Source: Bacteroides sp. (GTDB taxonomy: Bacteria > Bacteroidota > Bacteroidia > Bacteroidales > Bacteroidaceae). Taken from it: a DNA stretch of 39,787 nt. The stretch spans positions 1-39,787 of the forward strand of contig JAFUNS010000031.1 in NCBI GenBank assembly GCA_017472925.1, in the 5' to 3' direction. The notes below the pieces were generated by a model. It was not told where the DNA came from. It saw nothing but the letters and a program-made list of their open reading frames with translations, and did no database searches. The translations under genes and the position numbers were made by a program. Of the stretch, positions 1 through 7,577 are shown one piece after another; position 1 is the stretch's first letter, and the number at the start of each line of letters is the position of its first letter.

Positions 1-18
1 ATTTATGCTGATGTTTAC

Positions 19-46
19 AGATCCTTCGCTACGCTCAGGATGACAA
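19..46. repeat. Short palindromic intergenic repeat, copy 1
   Basis: The core is ATCCTTCGCTACGCTCAGGA followed by TGAC. ATCCT and AGGAT form the arms of a small hairpin. A near-identical copy in inverse orientation lies at 36596-36624, inside the coding sequence of the SF2 helicase. The two differ mainly by one extra base in the loop. Confidence 0.75.
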
Positions 47-208
47 GTAGCGCTGTTTGGATGACACATGGAATATGGTTGGGATGAAAAATGGAGTGGT
101 TAGAGTAACAAATTGGGTAGTTGGAATAAATAAAAGCATTAATGAGAAAAGTGTAATAATGGGTAATAAATATTACCAAAGAGTTGCTTTTCTTTATTGT
201 ACTGCATC

Positions 209-271
209 GCAGTACGATGAAACTACGCTGTAGTACGATTGTACTCCACTGTAGTACGATGGTACTGCGAT
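209..271. repeat. 21-nt tandem repeat, three units
   Basis: Three units begin at 209, 230 and 251. Each carries AGTACGAT (211-218, 232-239, 253-260), giving an exact 21-nt period. The second halves diverge (gaaactacgct, tgtactccact, ggtactgcgat). The unit contains small GTAC-centred dyads. No ORF runs through it. It is too short and lacks the repeat/spacer pattern for a CRISPR array. Confidence 0.7.
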
Positions 272-385
272 GGAGTTTAATTGATGTAAATCAATATATT
301 ACTGATTTTTAAGGGAATAAGTGTTAATTTATCCTTTGTTTATAAGATTAGGATGATAAATCTATACAAATCATTATTTTCAAGT

Positions 386-489
386 GTGCAAGATGAAATT
401 CATCTTGCACCCATCTTACACACCATCTTACACTAACTAATCATCATTATATCAATTATTTATAAAGAATAGTGCAAGTGTGTAAGATG
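386..489. repeat. Cluster of GTGYAAGATG decamers in both orientations
   Basis: The decamer GTGCAAGATG (386-395) pairs perfectly with CATCTTGCAC (401-410) across a 5-nt loop. CATCTTACAC follows at 412-421 and 424-433, and GTGTAAGATG at 480-489. The 12-mer at 412-423 is the exact reverse complement of 478-489. There are thus five copies in about 100 bp, able to form alternative stems. No function is known to me. Confidence 0.7.
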
Positions 490-523
490 ATGTGCGAAAA
501 ATTAATTTGTGTAGAGATATGAG

Positions 524-605
524 GTACAGAACTATGTTTTCTGCCTCATTAAACTATGTTCTACGAGTTGTCAAACAATGTATAAGCTCTATTAACAAAA
601 ATAAG
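524..605. repeat. Dispersed intergenic repeat, copy 1
   Basis: This segment aligns in direct orientation with 37043-37131. Shared blocks are GAGG, ATGTT, TTAA, TGTTCTACG, ACAATGTAT and ATTAACAA in the same order with similar spacing. Both copies sit in gene-free DNA next to other repeats. Its nature is unknown. Confidence 0.5.
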
Positions 606-626
606 GAAGGTAAAGTCATAAATGTA

Positions 627-707
627 TTTTAGGCATGGATTACACGGATAAATTTAATGTAAACATACACTAAAAACCGTGTTAATCCGTGTAATCCGTG
701 CCTAAAA
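627..707. repeat. Long inverted repeat (GGATTACACGGAT family), copy 1
   Basis: The arms at 627-649 and 685-707 are 23 nt each, complementary with one mismatch, around a 35-nt spacer. Each arm contains GGATTACACGGAT and TAGGCA. A second element with 16-bp perfect arms lies at 7463-7547, and a half copy (aatccgtgcctaaaaaa) at 2821-2837. The right arm runs directly into the terminator at 703-738. Confidence 0.75.
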
Positions 708-738
708 AATAGTGGATGTGCATTTCTACACATCCACT
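703..738 (-). terminator. Rho-independent terminator of the thioredoxin-like gene
   Basis: On the minus strand a perfect 10-bp stem (AGTGGATGTG/CACATCCACT, 711-720 with 729-738, 8-nt loop) is followed by a T-rich tract (the A-run at 704-709 on the plus strand). It lies about 45 nt after the stop codon at 785. It belongs to a family of four similar terminators in this window. Confidence 0.8.
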
Positions 739-784
739 CGTCTATTTTTGTTGTATCATGTCCCTTAGGAAAGGAATAATCTTA

Positions 785-1279
785 TCAATTCAGATAAGAA
801 AGGAGTTCGGAAGCGGTGACGTCCTTGGCGATAATTACGCCATTTTCATCGAGCAAATAATTCTTGAAGCCTTTGTGAAGGCGATAAGTCTTATATATCT
901 CCGAACGGGTACCGGACAATTCCACAAAACAATTGGGAGTGGAAATTCGGTCTCTTTTAATGGTTTCGTTAAACACCGACTTGTAATCATCGAAAGAAAC
1001 TGAAACCATTTCTATATTATCGGCTTTACCGGCTACGTTGTTCAAGATGGCATTATTCATTCTTGACTCGGCATCGTAGCTTGCCCAAAAACTAAGCAGT
1101 ACGTATTTTCCTCGCAAATCTTTCAAGTCAACCAACTGCTTTTCTCCACAGATCTTAAACTCAGGAGCTCTGTCTCCTATCGTCAAGCCTTCTGTCGGTG
1201 TATCTTTCCCTACAAAGGAGAAAGAAATAAAGGAAATCATTATCAATACAACAAAAACCCCACTTACATTTTTAATCAT
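785..1279 (-). CDS. Thioredoxin-fold (TlpA/redoxin-like) exported protein lacking CXXC
   Basis: The protein has 164 residues with an N-terminal hydrophobic segment (about 8-23) suggesting export or membrane anchoring. Residues about 33-160 match the TlpA/AhpC-TSA redoxin fold: GDRAPEF at 35-41, the strand KYVLLSFWAS at 58-67, and the late strand YLLDENGVII. Where family members have WC-x-x-C, this protein has Y68-D69-A70-E71-S72, so both catalytic cysteines are replaced by Asp and Ser. Thiol-disulfide exchange by the usual mechanism is therefore unlikely; a structural, binding or chaperone role is inferred. It is a single-gene unit with its own promoter (1392-1423) and terminator (703-738). 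The fold assignment is fairly secure; the function is unknown. Confidence 0.8.
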   Translation of the reverse strand: MIKNVSGVFVVLIMISFISFSFVGKDTPTEGLTIGDRAPEFKICGEKQLVDLKDLRGKYVLLSFWASYDAESRMNNAILNNVAGKADNIEMVSVSFDDYKSVFNETIKRDRISTPNCFVELSGTRSEIYKTYRLHKGFKNYLLDENGVIIAKDVTASELLSYLN

Positions 1280-1300
1280 GTAATTCGATTTTAGTTCATA

Positions 1301-1372
1301 CTATCCGGGAATGCCTTCGCGACATTGATTTCTCCCCGAAACATTACCTTCGAGCTTGACAATCAAGCCCAT
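1301..1372 (-). CDS. Possible 23-residue upstream ORF in the leader of the thioredoxin-like gene
   Basis: Between the minus-strand promoter at 1392-1423 and the start codon at 1279 lies an ATG-to-TAG frame of 23 codons (reads MGLIVKLEGNVSGRNQCREG then IPG). It would begin about 16 nt into the transcript and end 21 nt before the main gene. An inverted repeat GCTTG/CAAGC overlaps its first codons. It may be a regulatory leader peptide, or chance. No homolog is known to me. Confidence 0.25.
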   Translation of the reverse strand: MGLIVKLEGNVSGRNQCREGIPG

Positions 1373-1391
1373 CTATCTTTGAAATCGGCTG

Positions 1392-1423
1392 CAAAGGTAA
1401 GGATTAATTATTTTATCACCAAA
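1392..1423 (-). promoter_or_regulatory. Promoter of the thioredoxin-like gene
   Basis: On the minus strand, TTTG (1423-1420), a 20-nt spacer and TACCTTTG (1399-1392) match the Bacteroidetes consensus TTTG-N19/20-TAnnTTTG. The predicted start near 1388 leaves a leader of about 109 nt. Confidence 0.75.
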
Positions 1424-1515
1424 GAAATGAGCTAAAAAATATGTTCTTTAACATAAAATCAACCTTTTCATCGGAAAGTTTGGAGTGTTTATGTGGTTAT
1501 GAAGATTAATTTGAG

Positions 1516-1523
1516 TAATTTTG
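1516..1523 (+). promoter_or_regulatory. -7 box of the DEAD-box helicase gene
   Basis: TAATTTTG is an exact TAnnTTTG match. It predicts a start near 1527 and a leader of about 18 nt to the ATG at 1545. It also rules out the in-frame TTG at 1521 as the start codon, since that lies within the promoter. No convincing -33 TTTG is visible. Confidence 0.6.
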
Positions 1524-1544
1524 CAATTCATTCAAAAAGGGAAA

Positions 1545-2816
1545 ATGAAATTTACAGAACTGAATTTGGAAGAAAGTGTGCTTCAGGCACTCGAGGCAAT
1601 GAGATTTGAAGAATGTACTCCGGTACAGGAACATACCATACCCGTAATACTCGAAGGAAAAGACTTGATTGGGGTAGCACAAACCGGCACCGGTAAAACG
1701 GCTGCCTATCTGCTACCGGTATTGAACCAATTAAGCAAAGGAGGGTATCCCGACGATTCCATCAATTGCATCATCATGTCTCCTACCCGTGAATTGGCAC
1801 AACAGATTGACCAACAAATGGAAGGGTTCTCTTATTTCATGCCAGCATCGAGCGTTGCCGTATATGGTGGCAATGACGGGATACGGTTTGAACAGGAAAA
1901 GAGAGGACTTACCTTGGGGGCCGATGTAGTTATCGCTACGCCCGGCCGACTTATCAGCCATTTGAGCTTAGGATATGTGGATTTGTCCAGAGTTTCGTTC
2001 TTTATCCTTGATGAGGCCGACCGTATGCTCGATATGGGATTTTACGATGATATTATGCAAATAGTGAAATTCCTTCCTAAAGAGCGCCAAACCATCATGT
2101 TCTCGGCTACCATGCCGACCAAGATTCAACAACTGGCTAATACCATCTTGAACAATCCCGTAGAAGTGAAACTGGCCGTATCCAAACCGGCCGAAAAGAT
2201 TATCCAAACTGCTTACGTTTGCTACGAAAACCAGAAGTTGGGTATCATCAAGGACTTATTCAAGGACCAGCAACCGGAGCGTGTCATTGTCTTTGCCTCT
2301 TCCAAACTAAAGGTAAAGGAAGTGACCATGGCCTTCAAACGATTGAAATTGAATGTGGGCGAAATGCATTCGGACTTGGAACAAGCCCAACGCGACCAGA
2401 TTATGCGCGAATTCAAGAGCGGAAGAATCAGTATTCTCGTTGCCACCGATATTGTATCGCGCGGTATTGATATAGACGATATACGATTGGTCATCAACTA
2501 CGACGTACCTCATGATTGCGAGGATTATGTACACCGTATCGGTAGAACAGCACGTGCCAACAACGACGGATGCGCCATAACTTTCGTAAGCGAGAAGGAA
2601 CAGACTCGCTTCAAGGCTATCGAAGACTTCCTGGACAAGACTATTTATAAGATTCCTGTACCTGAGGAACTGGGAGAAGCCCCTGAGTACACACCCCGTT
2701 CAGCCACCAAGGAAGGGAAGAAAAGATATGGCCGCTATGGAGGCAAGGGAAAGAAAAACTACTCCAAGAAGAAAAGTCCTCACTCTACAAATAAAAGAAA
2801 TAAGACTGTGTCATAA
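1545..2816 (+). CDS. DEAD-box ATP-dependent RNA helicase (RhlE-like)
   Basis: This is a 423-residue helicase that unwinds or remodels RNA using ATP, with likely roles in ribosome assembly and RNA turnover. Motifs occur in order: Q motif around F21-Q28, motif I AQTGTGKT (45-52), motif Ia PTRELAQQ (80-87), TPGRL (132-136), motif II DEAD (156-159) and motif III SAT (187-189). The second RecA domain has RGIDIDD and HRIGRTAR. The C-terminal roughly 45 residues are very rich in Lys, Arg, Gly and Ser, a probable RNA-binding tail typical of RhlE-type proteins. The ATG at 1545 is preferred over the TTG at 1521 because the latter overlaps the -7 box. It appears monocistronic. Which of several paralogs it corresponds to cannot be decided here. 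Confidence 0.93.
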   Translation: MKFTELNLEESVLQALEAMRFEECTPVQEHTIPVILEGKDLIGVAQTGTGKTAAYLLPVLNQLSKGGYPDDSINCIIMSPTRELAQQIDQQMEGFSYFMPASSVAVYGGNDGIRFEQEKRGLTLGADVVIATPGRLISHLSLGYVDLSRVSFFILDEADRMLDMGFYDDIMQIVKFLPKERQTIMFSATMPTKIQQLANTILNNPVEVKLAVSKPAEKIIQTAYVCYENQKLGIIKDLFKDQQPERVIVFASSKLKVKEVTMAFKRLKLNVGEMHSDLEQAQRDQIMREFKSGRISILVATDIVSRGIDIDDIRLVINYDVPHDCEDYVHRIGRTARANNDGCAITFVSEKEQTRFKAIEDFLDKTIYKIPVPEELGEAPEYTPRSATKEGKKRYGRYGGKGKKNYSKKKSPHSTNKRNKTVS

Positions 2817-2820
2817 ATAT

Positions 2821-2869
2821 AATCCGTGCCTAAAAAATATGTGGACGTGCATTTCCGCACACCCACATA
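2821..2869 (-). terminator. Repeat-family terminator plus half inverted repeat, downstream of kdgA
   Basis: The stem TATGTGG/CCACATA (outer) and GTGC/GCAC (inner, 2-nt internal mismatch) spans 2838-2869. On the minus strand it is followed by a T tract (A-run at 2832-2837). It belongs to the same family as 703-738, 28731-28762 and 29771-29801. It is followed by a half copy of the GGATTACACGGAT repeat at 2821-2837. Confidence 0.6.
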
Positions 2870-2904
2870 CCCCCATTTAATATACACCTTTAAACAAAAT
2901 GATG

Positions 2905-2935
2905 GTCCGCCTTTACCCCCTTTGAAAAGGCGGAC
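2905..2935. terminator. Strong hairpin between convergent helicase and kdgA genes
   Basis: GTCCGCCTTT (2905-2914) and AAAGGCGGAC (2926-2935) form a perfect 10-bp stem with an 11-nt loop. It lies 17 nt after the kdgA stop and 89 nt after the helicase stop, with only weak T tracts on each side. It may terminate either transcript or protect 3' ends. Confidence 0.6.
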
Positions 2936-2951
2936 TCTTTAAATCTTCCTA

Positions 2952-3626
2952 TTATTTATTGGCGCGAGCTTCGGCCACGTAAGCCAATGCTTCTTTACAC
3001 TTTTCAGTTACATAAGCCCAATCTTCAGCCTTCACCTTGTCGCTTGGGAAAAGCTTGGAACCCATACCTACGCAGAATACGCCAGCCTTAATCCAAGAAG
3101 TAATGTTTTCCTGAGTAGGTTCTACCCCACCAGTTACCATCAACTTAGACCATGGCATAGGAGCCATCAAACCCTTAACCAACTTAGGACCAAGAACGTC
3201 GCCTGGGAATACCTTACAAAGATCGCAACCTACTTCTTGAGCAGCACCCACTTCGGATACACTACCGCAACCCGGTGTATAAGCTACCAAACGACGGTTA
3301 CAAATTTTAGCTACTTCAGGATTGAACAACGGACCTACTACAAAGCAAGCGCCCAATTGCAAATAAAGAGCAGCAGTTGCAGGGTCTACGATTGAACCTA
3401 CACCCATAGCCATTTCAGGACATTCCTTAGCAGCAAATTTTACTACTTCAGCAAATACTTCATGAGCAAAGTCACCACGGTTAGTGAATTCGAAAGCGCG
3501 TACACCACCTTCGTAACAAGCCTTAACCACTTTCTTTGCTACTTCTGCATCTTTGTGATAGAATACAGGTACCATACCTGTTGAGCCGATTTTATTCAAT
3601 ACGGCTACTTTATCGAATTTTGCCAT
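2952..3626 (-). CDS. kdgA: 2-keto-3-deoxy-6-phosphogluconate (KDPG) aldolase
   Basis: This is a 224-residue class I aldolase that cleaves KDPG to pyruvate and glyceraldehyde-3-phosphate, the last step of hexuronate breakdown. Key sites are visible: Glu46 and Arg50 in FEFTNR, and the Schiff-base Lys138 in CKVFPGD, with the phosphate-binding TGG near residue 166. Length is close to the family norm (about 210). It lies 14 nt downstream of kdgK in the same orientation, so the two are very likely one transcript from the promoter at 4740-4770. The substrate could in principle include 4-hydroxy-2-oxoglutarate, as in bifunctional Eda enzymes, but the kdgK and uxaA neighbours favour KDPG. Confidence 0.92.
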   Translation of the reverse strand: MAKFDKVAVLNKIGSTGMVPVFYHKDAEVAKKVVKACYEGGVRAFEFTNRGDFAHEVFAEVVKFAAKECPEMAMGVGSIVDPATAALYLQLGACFVVGPLFNPEVAKICNRRLVAYTPGCGSVSEVGAAQEVGCDLCKVFPGDVLGPKLVKGLMAPMPWSKLMVTGGVEPTQENITSWIKAGVFCVGMGSKLFPSDKVKAEDWAYVTEKCKEALAYVAEARANK

Positions 3627-3640
3627 TTTCTTTTCTTCAA

Positions 3641-4663
3641 TTAACGTTGTACACGACCATTAGCATTACCACCAGCCAAGCTTTCTACTTCTTCTACAGA
3701 TACCAAGTTGAAGTCACCATTGATAGTGTGCTTCAAAGCAGAAGCAGCTACTGCAAATTCAAGAGCTTCACCTTGGTTAGGCTTAGTAAGCAAACCATGG
3801 ATAACACCACCTGAGAATGAGTCACCACCACCTACACGGTCAATGATAGGATTGATATCGTAACGCTTTGATTCATAGAATTCTTCACCATTGTAAATCA
3901 TAGCCTTCCAACCATTGTGAGTAGCTGAGAATGATTCACGCAAAGTAGAGATTACATACTTGAATCCGAATTCCTTGGCCATAGCCTTGAAGATACCCTT
4001 GTAACCTTCTGCATTGGTTTCACCACCTTCTACATCAGCATCAGGCTTGAATCCCAAACAAAGTTCAGCATCTTCTTCGTTACCGATACAAACGTCAACA
4101 TATTGCATCAACGGCTTCATGATAGATTGGGCCTTTTCCTTTGTCCACAATTTCTTACGGAAGTTCAAGTCTACAGAAACTGTTACACCATGACGCTTAG
4201 CTGCTTCGCAAGCCAACTTAGTCAATTCTGCAGCTTTATCAGAGATAGCTGGAGTAATACCCGACCAGTGGAACCAGTCAGCACCTTCCATAATAGCATC
4301 GAAATCGAAATCGCAAGGATCAGCTTCAGCTATTGAAGAATGAGCGCGGTCATAAATAACCTTACTTGGACGCATAGAAGCACCTGTTTCCAAATAATAG
4401 ATACCTACGCGGTCGCCTCCACGAGCAATAAAATCAGTCTTGACACCATATTTGCGCAATGAGTTAACAGCAGATTGACCGATTTCATGTTTCGGCAATT
4501 TGGTTACAAAATATGCTTCGTGTCCATAGTTGGCACAACTAACAGCTACATTAGCTTCGCCACCACCATAAACTACATCAAAAGAATCTGATTGAACGAA
4601 ACGAGTATTTCCTGGAGTGGAAAGTCTCAACATGATTTCACCTAAGGTTACTATTTTTCCCAT
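3641..4663 (-). CDS. kdgK: 2-keto-3-deoxygluconate kinase (PfkB/ribokinase family)
   Basis: This 340-residue sugar kinase phosphorylates 2-keto-3-deoxygluconate to KDPG. The N-terminal PfkB signature is GGGEANVAV (33-41). The C-terminal ATP-site signature is [12 protein letters not shown] (275-286) with the catalytic base Asp281. GGGD replaces the commoner GAGD, which is still compatible with catalysis. It is the first gene of the kdgK-kdgA operon, divergent from a LacI-type regulator and uxaA, which supplies the substrate from altronate. A leader of about 73 nt is predicted. The assignment of substrate rests on the PfkB fold plus the pathway context. Confidence 0.9.
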   Translation of the reverse strand: MGKIVTLGEIMLRLSTPGNTRFVQSDSFDVVYGGGEANVAVSCANYGHEAYFVTKLPKHEIGQSAVNSLRKYGVKTDFIARGGDRVGIYYLETGASMRPSKVIYDRAHSSIAEADPCDFDFDAIMEGADWFHWSGITPAISDKAAELTKLACEAAKRHGVTVSVDLNFRKKLWTKEKAQSIMKPLMQYVDVCIGNEEDAELCLGFKPDADVEGGETNAEGYKGIFKAMAKEFGFKYVISTLRESFSATHNGWKAMIYNGEEFYESKRYDINPIIDRVGGGDSFSGGVIHGLLTKPNQGEALEFAVAASALKHTINGDFNLVSVEEVESLAGGNANGRVQR

Positions 4664-4729
4664 AATTTTAGAATTTAATATTTAAAACTTTTTTATTATT
4701 CGTTTATAAGACTACCGATAAATATATCG

Positions 4730-4741
4730 TGTGCGTGCACA
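4730..4741. promoter_or_regulatory. Candidate operator for the LacI-family regulator
   Basis: TGTGCGTGCACA has perfect 5-bp arms (TGTGC/GCACA) around GT. It covers the predicted kdgK transcription start and touches its -7 box, an ideal position for repression. The even dyad resembles LacI-family operators in size, though the usual central CG is displaced. Confidence 0.5.
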
Positions 4742-4770
4742 AAAGTACTATTTATTTTTTAAATACCAAA
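4740..4770 (-). promoter_or_regulatory. kdgK-kdgA promoter
   Basis: On the minus strand, TTTG (4770-4767), 19 nt, TACTTTTG (4747-4740): a full consensus match. The predicted start is near 4736. Confidence 0.8.
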
Positions 4771-4778
4771 AAAAGCTT

Positions 4779-4786
4779 TATATTTG
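4779..4786 (+). promoter_or_regulatory. -7 box of the LacI-type regulator/uxaA transcript
   Basis: TATATTTG matches TAnnTTTG, with TTTT 19 nt upstream as a weak -33. The predicted start near 4790 gives a leader of about 46 nt. Confidence 0.6.
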
Positions 4787-4835
4787 TTGCTGAAATTTTT
4801 AATCTAACGATTGTCTTTATATAAATAAGGTATAT

Positions 4836-5912
4836 ATGAATAAAATGCCTGAAAGAATCAGAATTAAGGATATTGCCCAATTGGCTGGAGTATCTGTAGG
4901 CACCGTGGATCGTGTACTTCACGGAAGAACAGGTGTGGCCGAATCAAGCAAGAAGAAAGTTGAAGAAATTCTGAAGCAATTGGATTACCAGCCCAATATG
5001 TATGCCAGTGCTTTGGCATCCAACAAGAAATACCACTTTGTATGTTTGTTGCCCCAACATAATTCAAATGACTATTGGACAGATGTTGAAAATGGAATAG
5101 ACAATGCCGTAAAAAGCTTTTCCGATTTCCATATTACTGTTTCCATCGTTTATTATGACCAATATGTCTATTCATCGTTTACTGAATCGGGAGAGCAAGC
5201 ATTATCCATGAATCCTGATGGTGTAATCCTGGCTCCTACCATTTCCGAAACAACAACCTTGTTCGTCAATGAACTGGAAAAAACATCTATACCTTATATA
5301 TTTATAGATTCAAACATTCCGTCATTGAATCCTTTGGCGTTCTATGGACAGAAATCGGATCAAAGCGGTTATTTTGCCGGACGTATGATTATGATGTTGG
5401 GGGAACGCCCCCAAAACATCGTAGTATTCCGACAAATTAACGAAGGACGATTAGGTTCAAACCAGCAGGAGAATCGTGAAAAGGGATTCCGCAAATATAT
5501 GAACGAGCATTTCCCATCCTGTAACATTTATGTATTGGACTTATCGGCCAAGTATATGGAGGAAAATGAAGAATTGCTGAATCAATTCTTTAAGGAACAT
5601 CCTGAAATTGATTGTGGCATTACGTTCTGTTCCAAAGTCTATATGATTGGCGAATATCTACTGAAGCAGAAAAATAAAAATTTCAAGCTTTTAGGATATG
5701 ACTTGTTGGATAGAAATGTAGATTGCCTCAAACAAGGAACTATTGAATTCCTTATTGCACAACAACCTACAGCACAAGGTTACAACAGCATTGAAAGCTT
5801 ATGTAATCATTTGATTTTCAGAAAGGAAATTAAACAATACAATTATATGCCAATTACGTTGCTTACTAAAGAAAACGTAGATTATTATTTAGAGATTCAC
5901 CGAAAAAAATAA
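4836..5912 (+). CDS. LacI-family transcriptional regulator of hexuronate catabolism
   Basis: This 358-residue regulator has a LacI-type helix-turn-helix at about residues 7-57 (IKDIAQLAGVSVGTVDRVLH, then the hinge-region motif YQPNMYASALAS). A periplasmic-binding-protein-like sensor domain follows at about 65-350. It probably binds the dyad at 4730-4741 and responds to a sugar acid intermediate such as altronate or 2-keto-3-deoxygluconate; the ligand is inferred from neighbours only. It ends 14 nt before uxaA and is divergent from kdgK. The start at 4836 is used; an in-frame ATG three codons on (4845) is also possible. Confidence 0.88.
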   Translation: MNKMPERIRIKDIAQLAGVSVGTVDRVLHGRTGVAESSKKKVEEILKQLDYQPNMYASALASNKKYHFVCLLPQHNSNDYWTDVENGIDNAVKSFSDFHITVSIVYYDQYVYSSFTESGEQALSMNPDGVILAPTISETTTLFVNELEKTSIPYIFIDSNIPSLNPLAFYGQKSDQSGYFAGRMIMMLGERPQNIVVFRQINEGRLGSNQQENREKGFRKYMNEHFPSCNIYVLDLSAKYMEENEELLNQFFKEHPEIDCGITFCSKVYMIGEYLLKQKNKNFKLLGYDLLDRNVDCLKQGTIEFLIAQQPTAQGYNSIESLCNHLIFRKEIKQYNYMPITLLTKENVDYYLEIHRKK

Positions 5913-5926
5913 CTAACAACTAATAT

Positions 5927-7420
5927 ATGGAAACTAAGTATTTGAAAATTAACCCTGCTGATAATGTAGTGGTTGCCATCTCGGACCTGAAGGCCGGAGA
6001 AATCATCAATGAAGGTAATAATCAAATTGTTTTAAAAGAAGATGTTCCTGCCGGACATAAGGTTACTTTGAAAAACTTTACAGAAGGTGAAAACGTCATT
6101 AAATATGGCTATCCTATCGGACATGTACGTTGTAATGTAGAAGCCGGACGCTGGATTAACGAAAATCAAATCCAAACCAATTTGGCCGGTTTGTTGGAAT
6201 ATACTTATAATCCTGTAAAAGTAGACTTGGACATTCCTGTTAAGGATTTGACATTCAAAGGCTATCGCCGTAAGAATGGTGAAGTAGGTATCCGTAACGA
6301 AGTATGGATTATCCCTACCGTAGGTTGTGTGAATGGTATTGTAAACCAATTGGCTGCCAATTTGCGTCAGGAAACCGGTTGCGAAGGAGTAGATGCCATT
6401 GTTGCATTCCCACACAATTATGGTTGTTCACAGTTGGGCGATGACCACGAAAACACCAAGAAAATTCTTCGCGACATGGTAAAACACCCCAATGCAGGTG
6501 CTGTATTGGTAGTAGGATTGGGATGTGAAAACAACCAACCGGATGTGTTCCGTGAATTTATTGGTGAATATGATGAAGAGCGTGTTAAATTCATGGTATC
6601 ACAAAAGGTAGAGGGTGATGAAGTGGAAGCCGGTATGAAAATTCTCCGCGAAATTTATGCCAAGGCTAAAGAAGACAAGCGTGAAGATGTCCCATTGTCC
6701 GAACTTCGTGTAGGTTTGAAATGTGGTGGATCTGATGGTTTCTCGGGTATTACCGCCAATCCATTGTTGGGTATGTTCTCTGACTTCCTTGTTGCTCAAG
6801 GAGGTACTTCTGTATTGACCGAAGTACCCGAAATGTTTGGTGCCGAAACCATTTTGATGGACCGTTGTCGTACAAAAGAATTGTTCGACCAAACCGTTTC
6901 ACTTATCAATGACTTCAAGGAATACTTCTTGTCACATGGAGAACCGGTAGGCGAAAATCCATCACCAGGTAACAAGGCCGGAGGTATCTCTACCCTTGAA
7001 GATAAAGCATTGGGATGTACTCAAAAATGTGGTAAAGCATACGTAGACGGCGTAATGGCTTACGGTGACCGCTTACAAGTAAAGGGATTAAACTTGCTTT
7101 CTGCTCCAGGTAATGACTTGGTGGCATCTACAGCTTTGGCTTCTTGCGGATGTCACATTGTATTGTTCACTACCGGTCGTGGTACTCCATTCGGAACATT
7201 TGTTCCTACCATGAAGATTTCTACCAACTCCAATTTGGCTAAGAACAAACCTACTTGGATTGACTTTAATGCCGGCGTGATTGTAGAAAATGAACCGATG
7301 GAAAAAACTTGCGAACGATTCATTGACTATATCATCCGCGTAGCAAGTGGTGAACAAGTGAACAATGAAAAGAAAGACTATCGCGAAATTGCGATCTTCA
7401 AGAATGGAGTAACCCTATAA
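5927..7420 (+). CDS. uxaA: Altronate dehydratase (UxaA family)
   Basis: This 497-residue enzyme of the UxaA/GarD family dehydrates D-altronate to 2-keto-3-deoxygluconate in the galacturonate branch of pectin breakdown. The N-terminal roughly 95 residues form an SAF domain. The large C-terminal domain carries conserved Cys- and Gly-rich blocks such as VGLGCENNQ, LKCGGSDGFSGITANP and STALASCGCH, with Cys/His residues suited to metal binding. Full family length. It is co-directional with and 14 nt after the LacI-type regulator. Together with the divergent kdgK-kdgA it converts altronate to pyruvate and glyceraldehyde-3-phosphate. uxaB and uxaC are not in the window. Galactarate dehydratase activity is a less likely alternative. 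Confidence 0.9.
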   Translation: METKYLKINPADNVVVAISDLKAGEIINEGNNQIVLKEDVPAGHKVTLKNFTEGENVIKYGYPIGHVRCNVEAGRWINENQIQTNLAGLLEYTYNPVKVDLDIPVKDLTFKGYRRKNGEVGIRNEVWIIPTVGCVNGIVNQLAANLRQETGCEGVDAIVAFPHNYGCSQLGDDHENTKKILRDMVKHPNAGAVLVVGLGCENNQPDVFREFIGEYDEERVKFMVSQKVEGDEVEAGMKILREIYAKAKEDKREDVPLSELRVGLKCGGSDGFSGITANPLLGMFSDFLVAQGGTSVLTEVPEMFGAETILMDRCRTKELFDQTVSLINDFKEYFLSHGEPVGENPSPGNKAGGISTLEDKALGCTQKCGKAYVDGVMAYGDRLQVKGLNLLSAPGNDLVASTALASCGCHIVLFTTGRGTPFGTFVPTMKISTNSNLAKNKPTWIDFNAGVIVENEPMEKTCERFIDYIIRVASGEQVNNEKKDYREIAIFKNGVTL

Positions 7421-7462
7421 GATCATCTCCATCATCTCGGAAGAAACGAGCCACAAATTAGA

Positions 7463-7547
7463 TTTAGGCACAGATTACGGAGATTGCACGGATTAAGTAT
7501 GTTTGCATATACTAAAACCGTATTAATCTATGTAATCTGTGCCTAAA
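7463..7547. repeat. Long inverted repeat (GGATTACACGGAT family), copy 2
   Basis: The arms TTTAGGCACAGATTAC (7463-7478) and GTAATCTGTGCCTAAA (7532-7547) are perfectly complementary over 16 bp around a 53-nt spacer. The spacer still contains GCACGGATTAA. It lies between uxaA and the NhaC gene and is homologous to 627-707. It may act as a terminator or RNA-stability element for uxaA, or be a mobile repeat. Confidence 0.75.
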
Positions 7548-7565
7548 ATAATAATCTTTTTTTCG

Positions 7566-7573
7566 TACCTTTG
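7566..7573 (+). promoter_or_regulatory. -7 box immediately before the NhaC start codon
   Basis: TACCTTTG ends 4 nt before the ATG at 7578. Using the usual spacing, transcription would start at 7577 or 7578, predicting a leaderless mRNA. No clear TTTG occurs at the -33 position. Confidence 0.5.
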
Positions 7574-7577
7574 CCGC

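Noticed and set aside
209-271. Possible CRISPR array
   Set aside because: Only three 21-nt units without distinct repeat and spacer parts and no cas genes.
1521-1544. TTG start for the DEAD-box helicase
   Set aside because: The TTG overlaps the -7 box TAATTTTG, so it would not be transcribed; ATG 1545 also begins the conserved domain.
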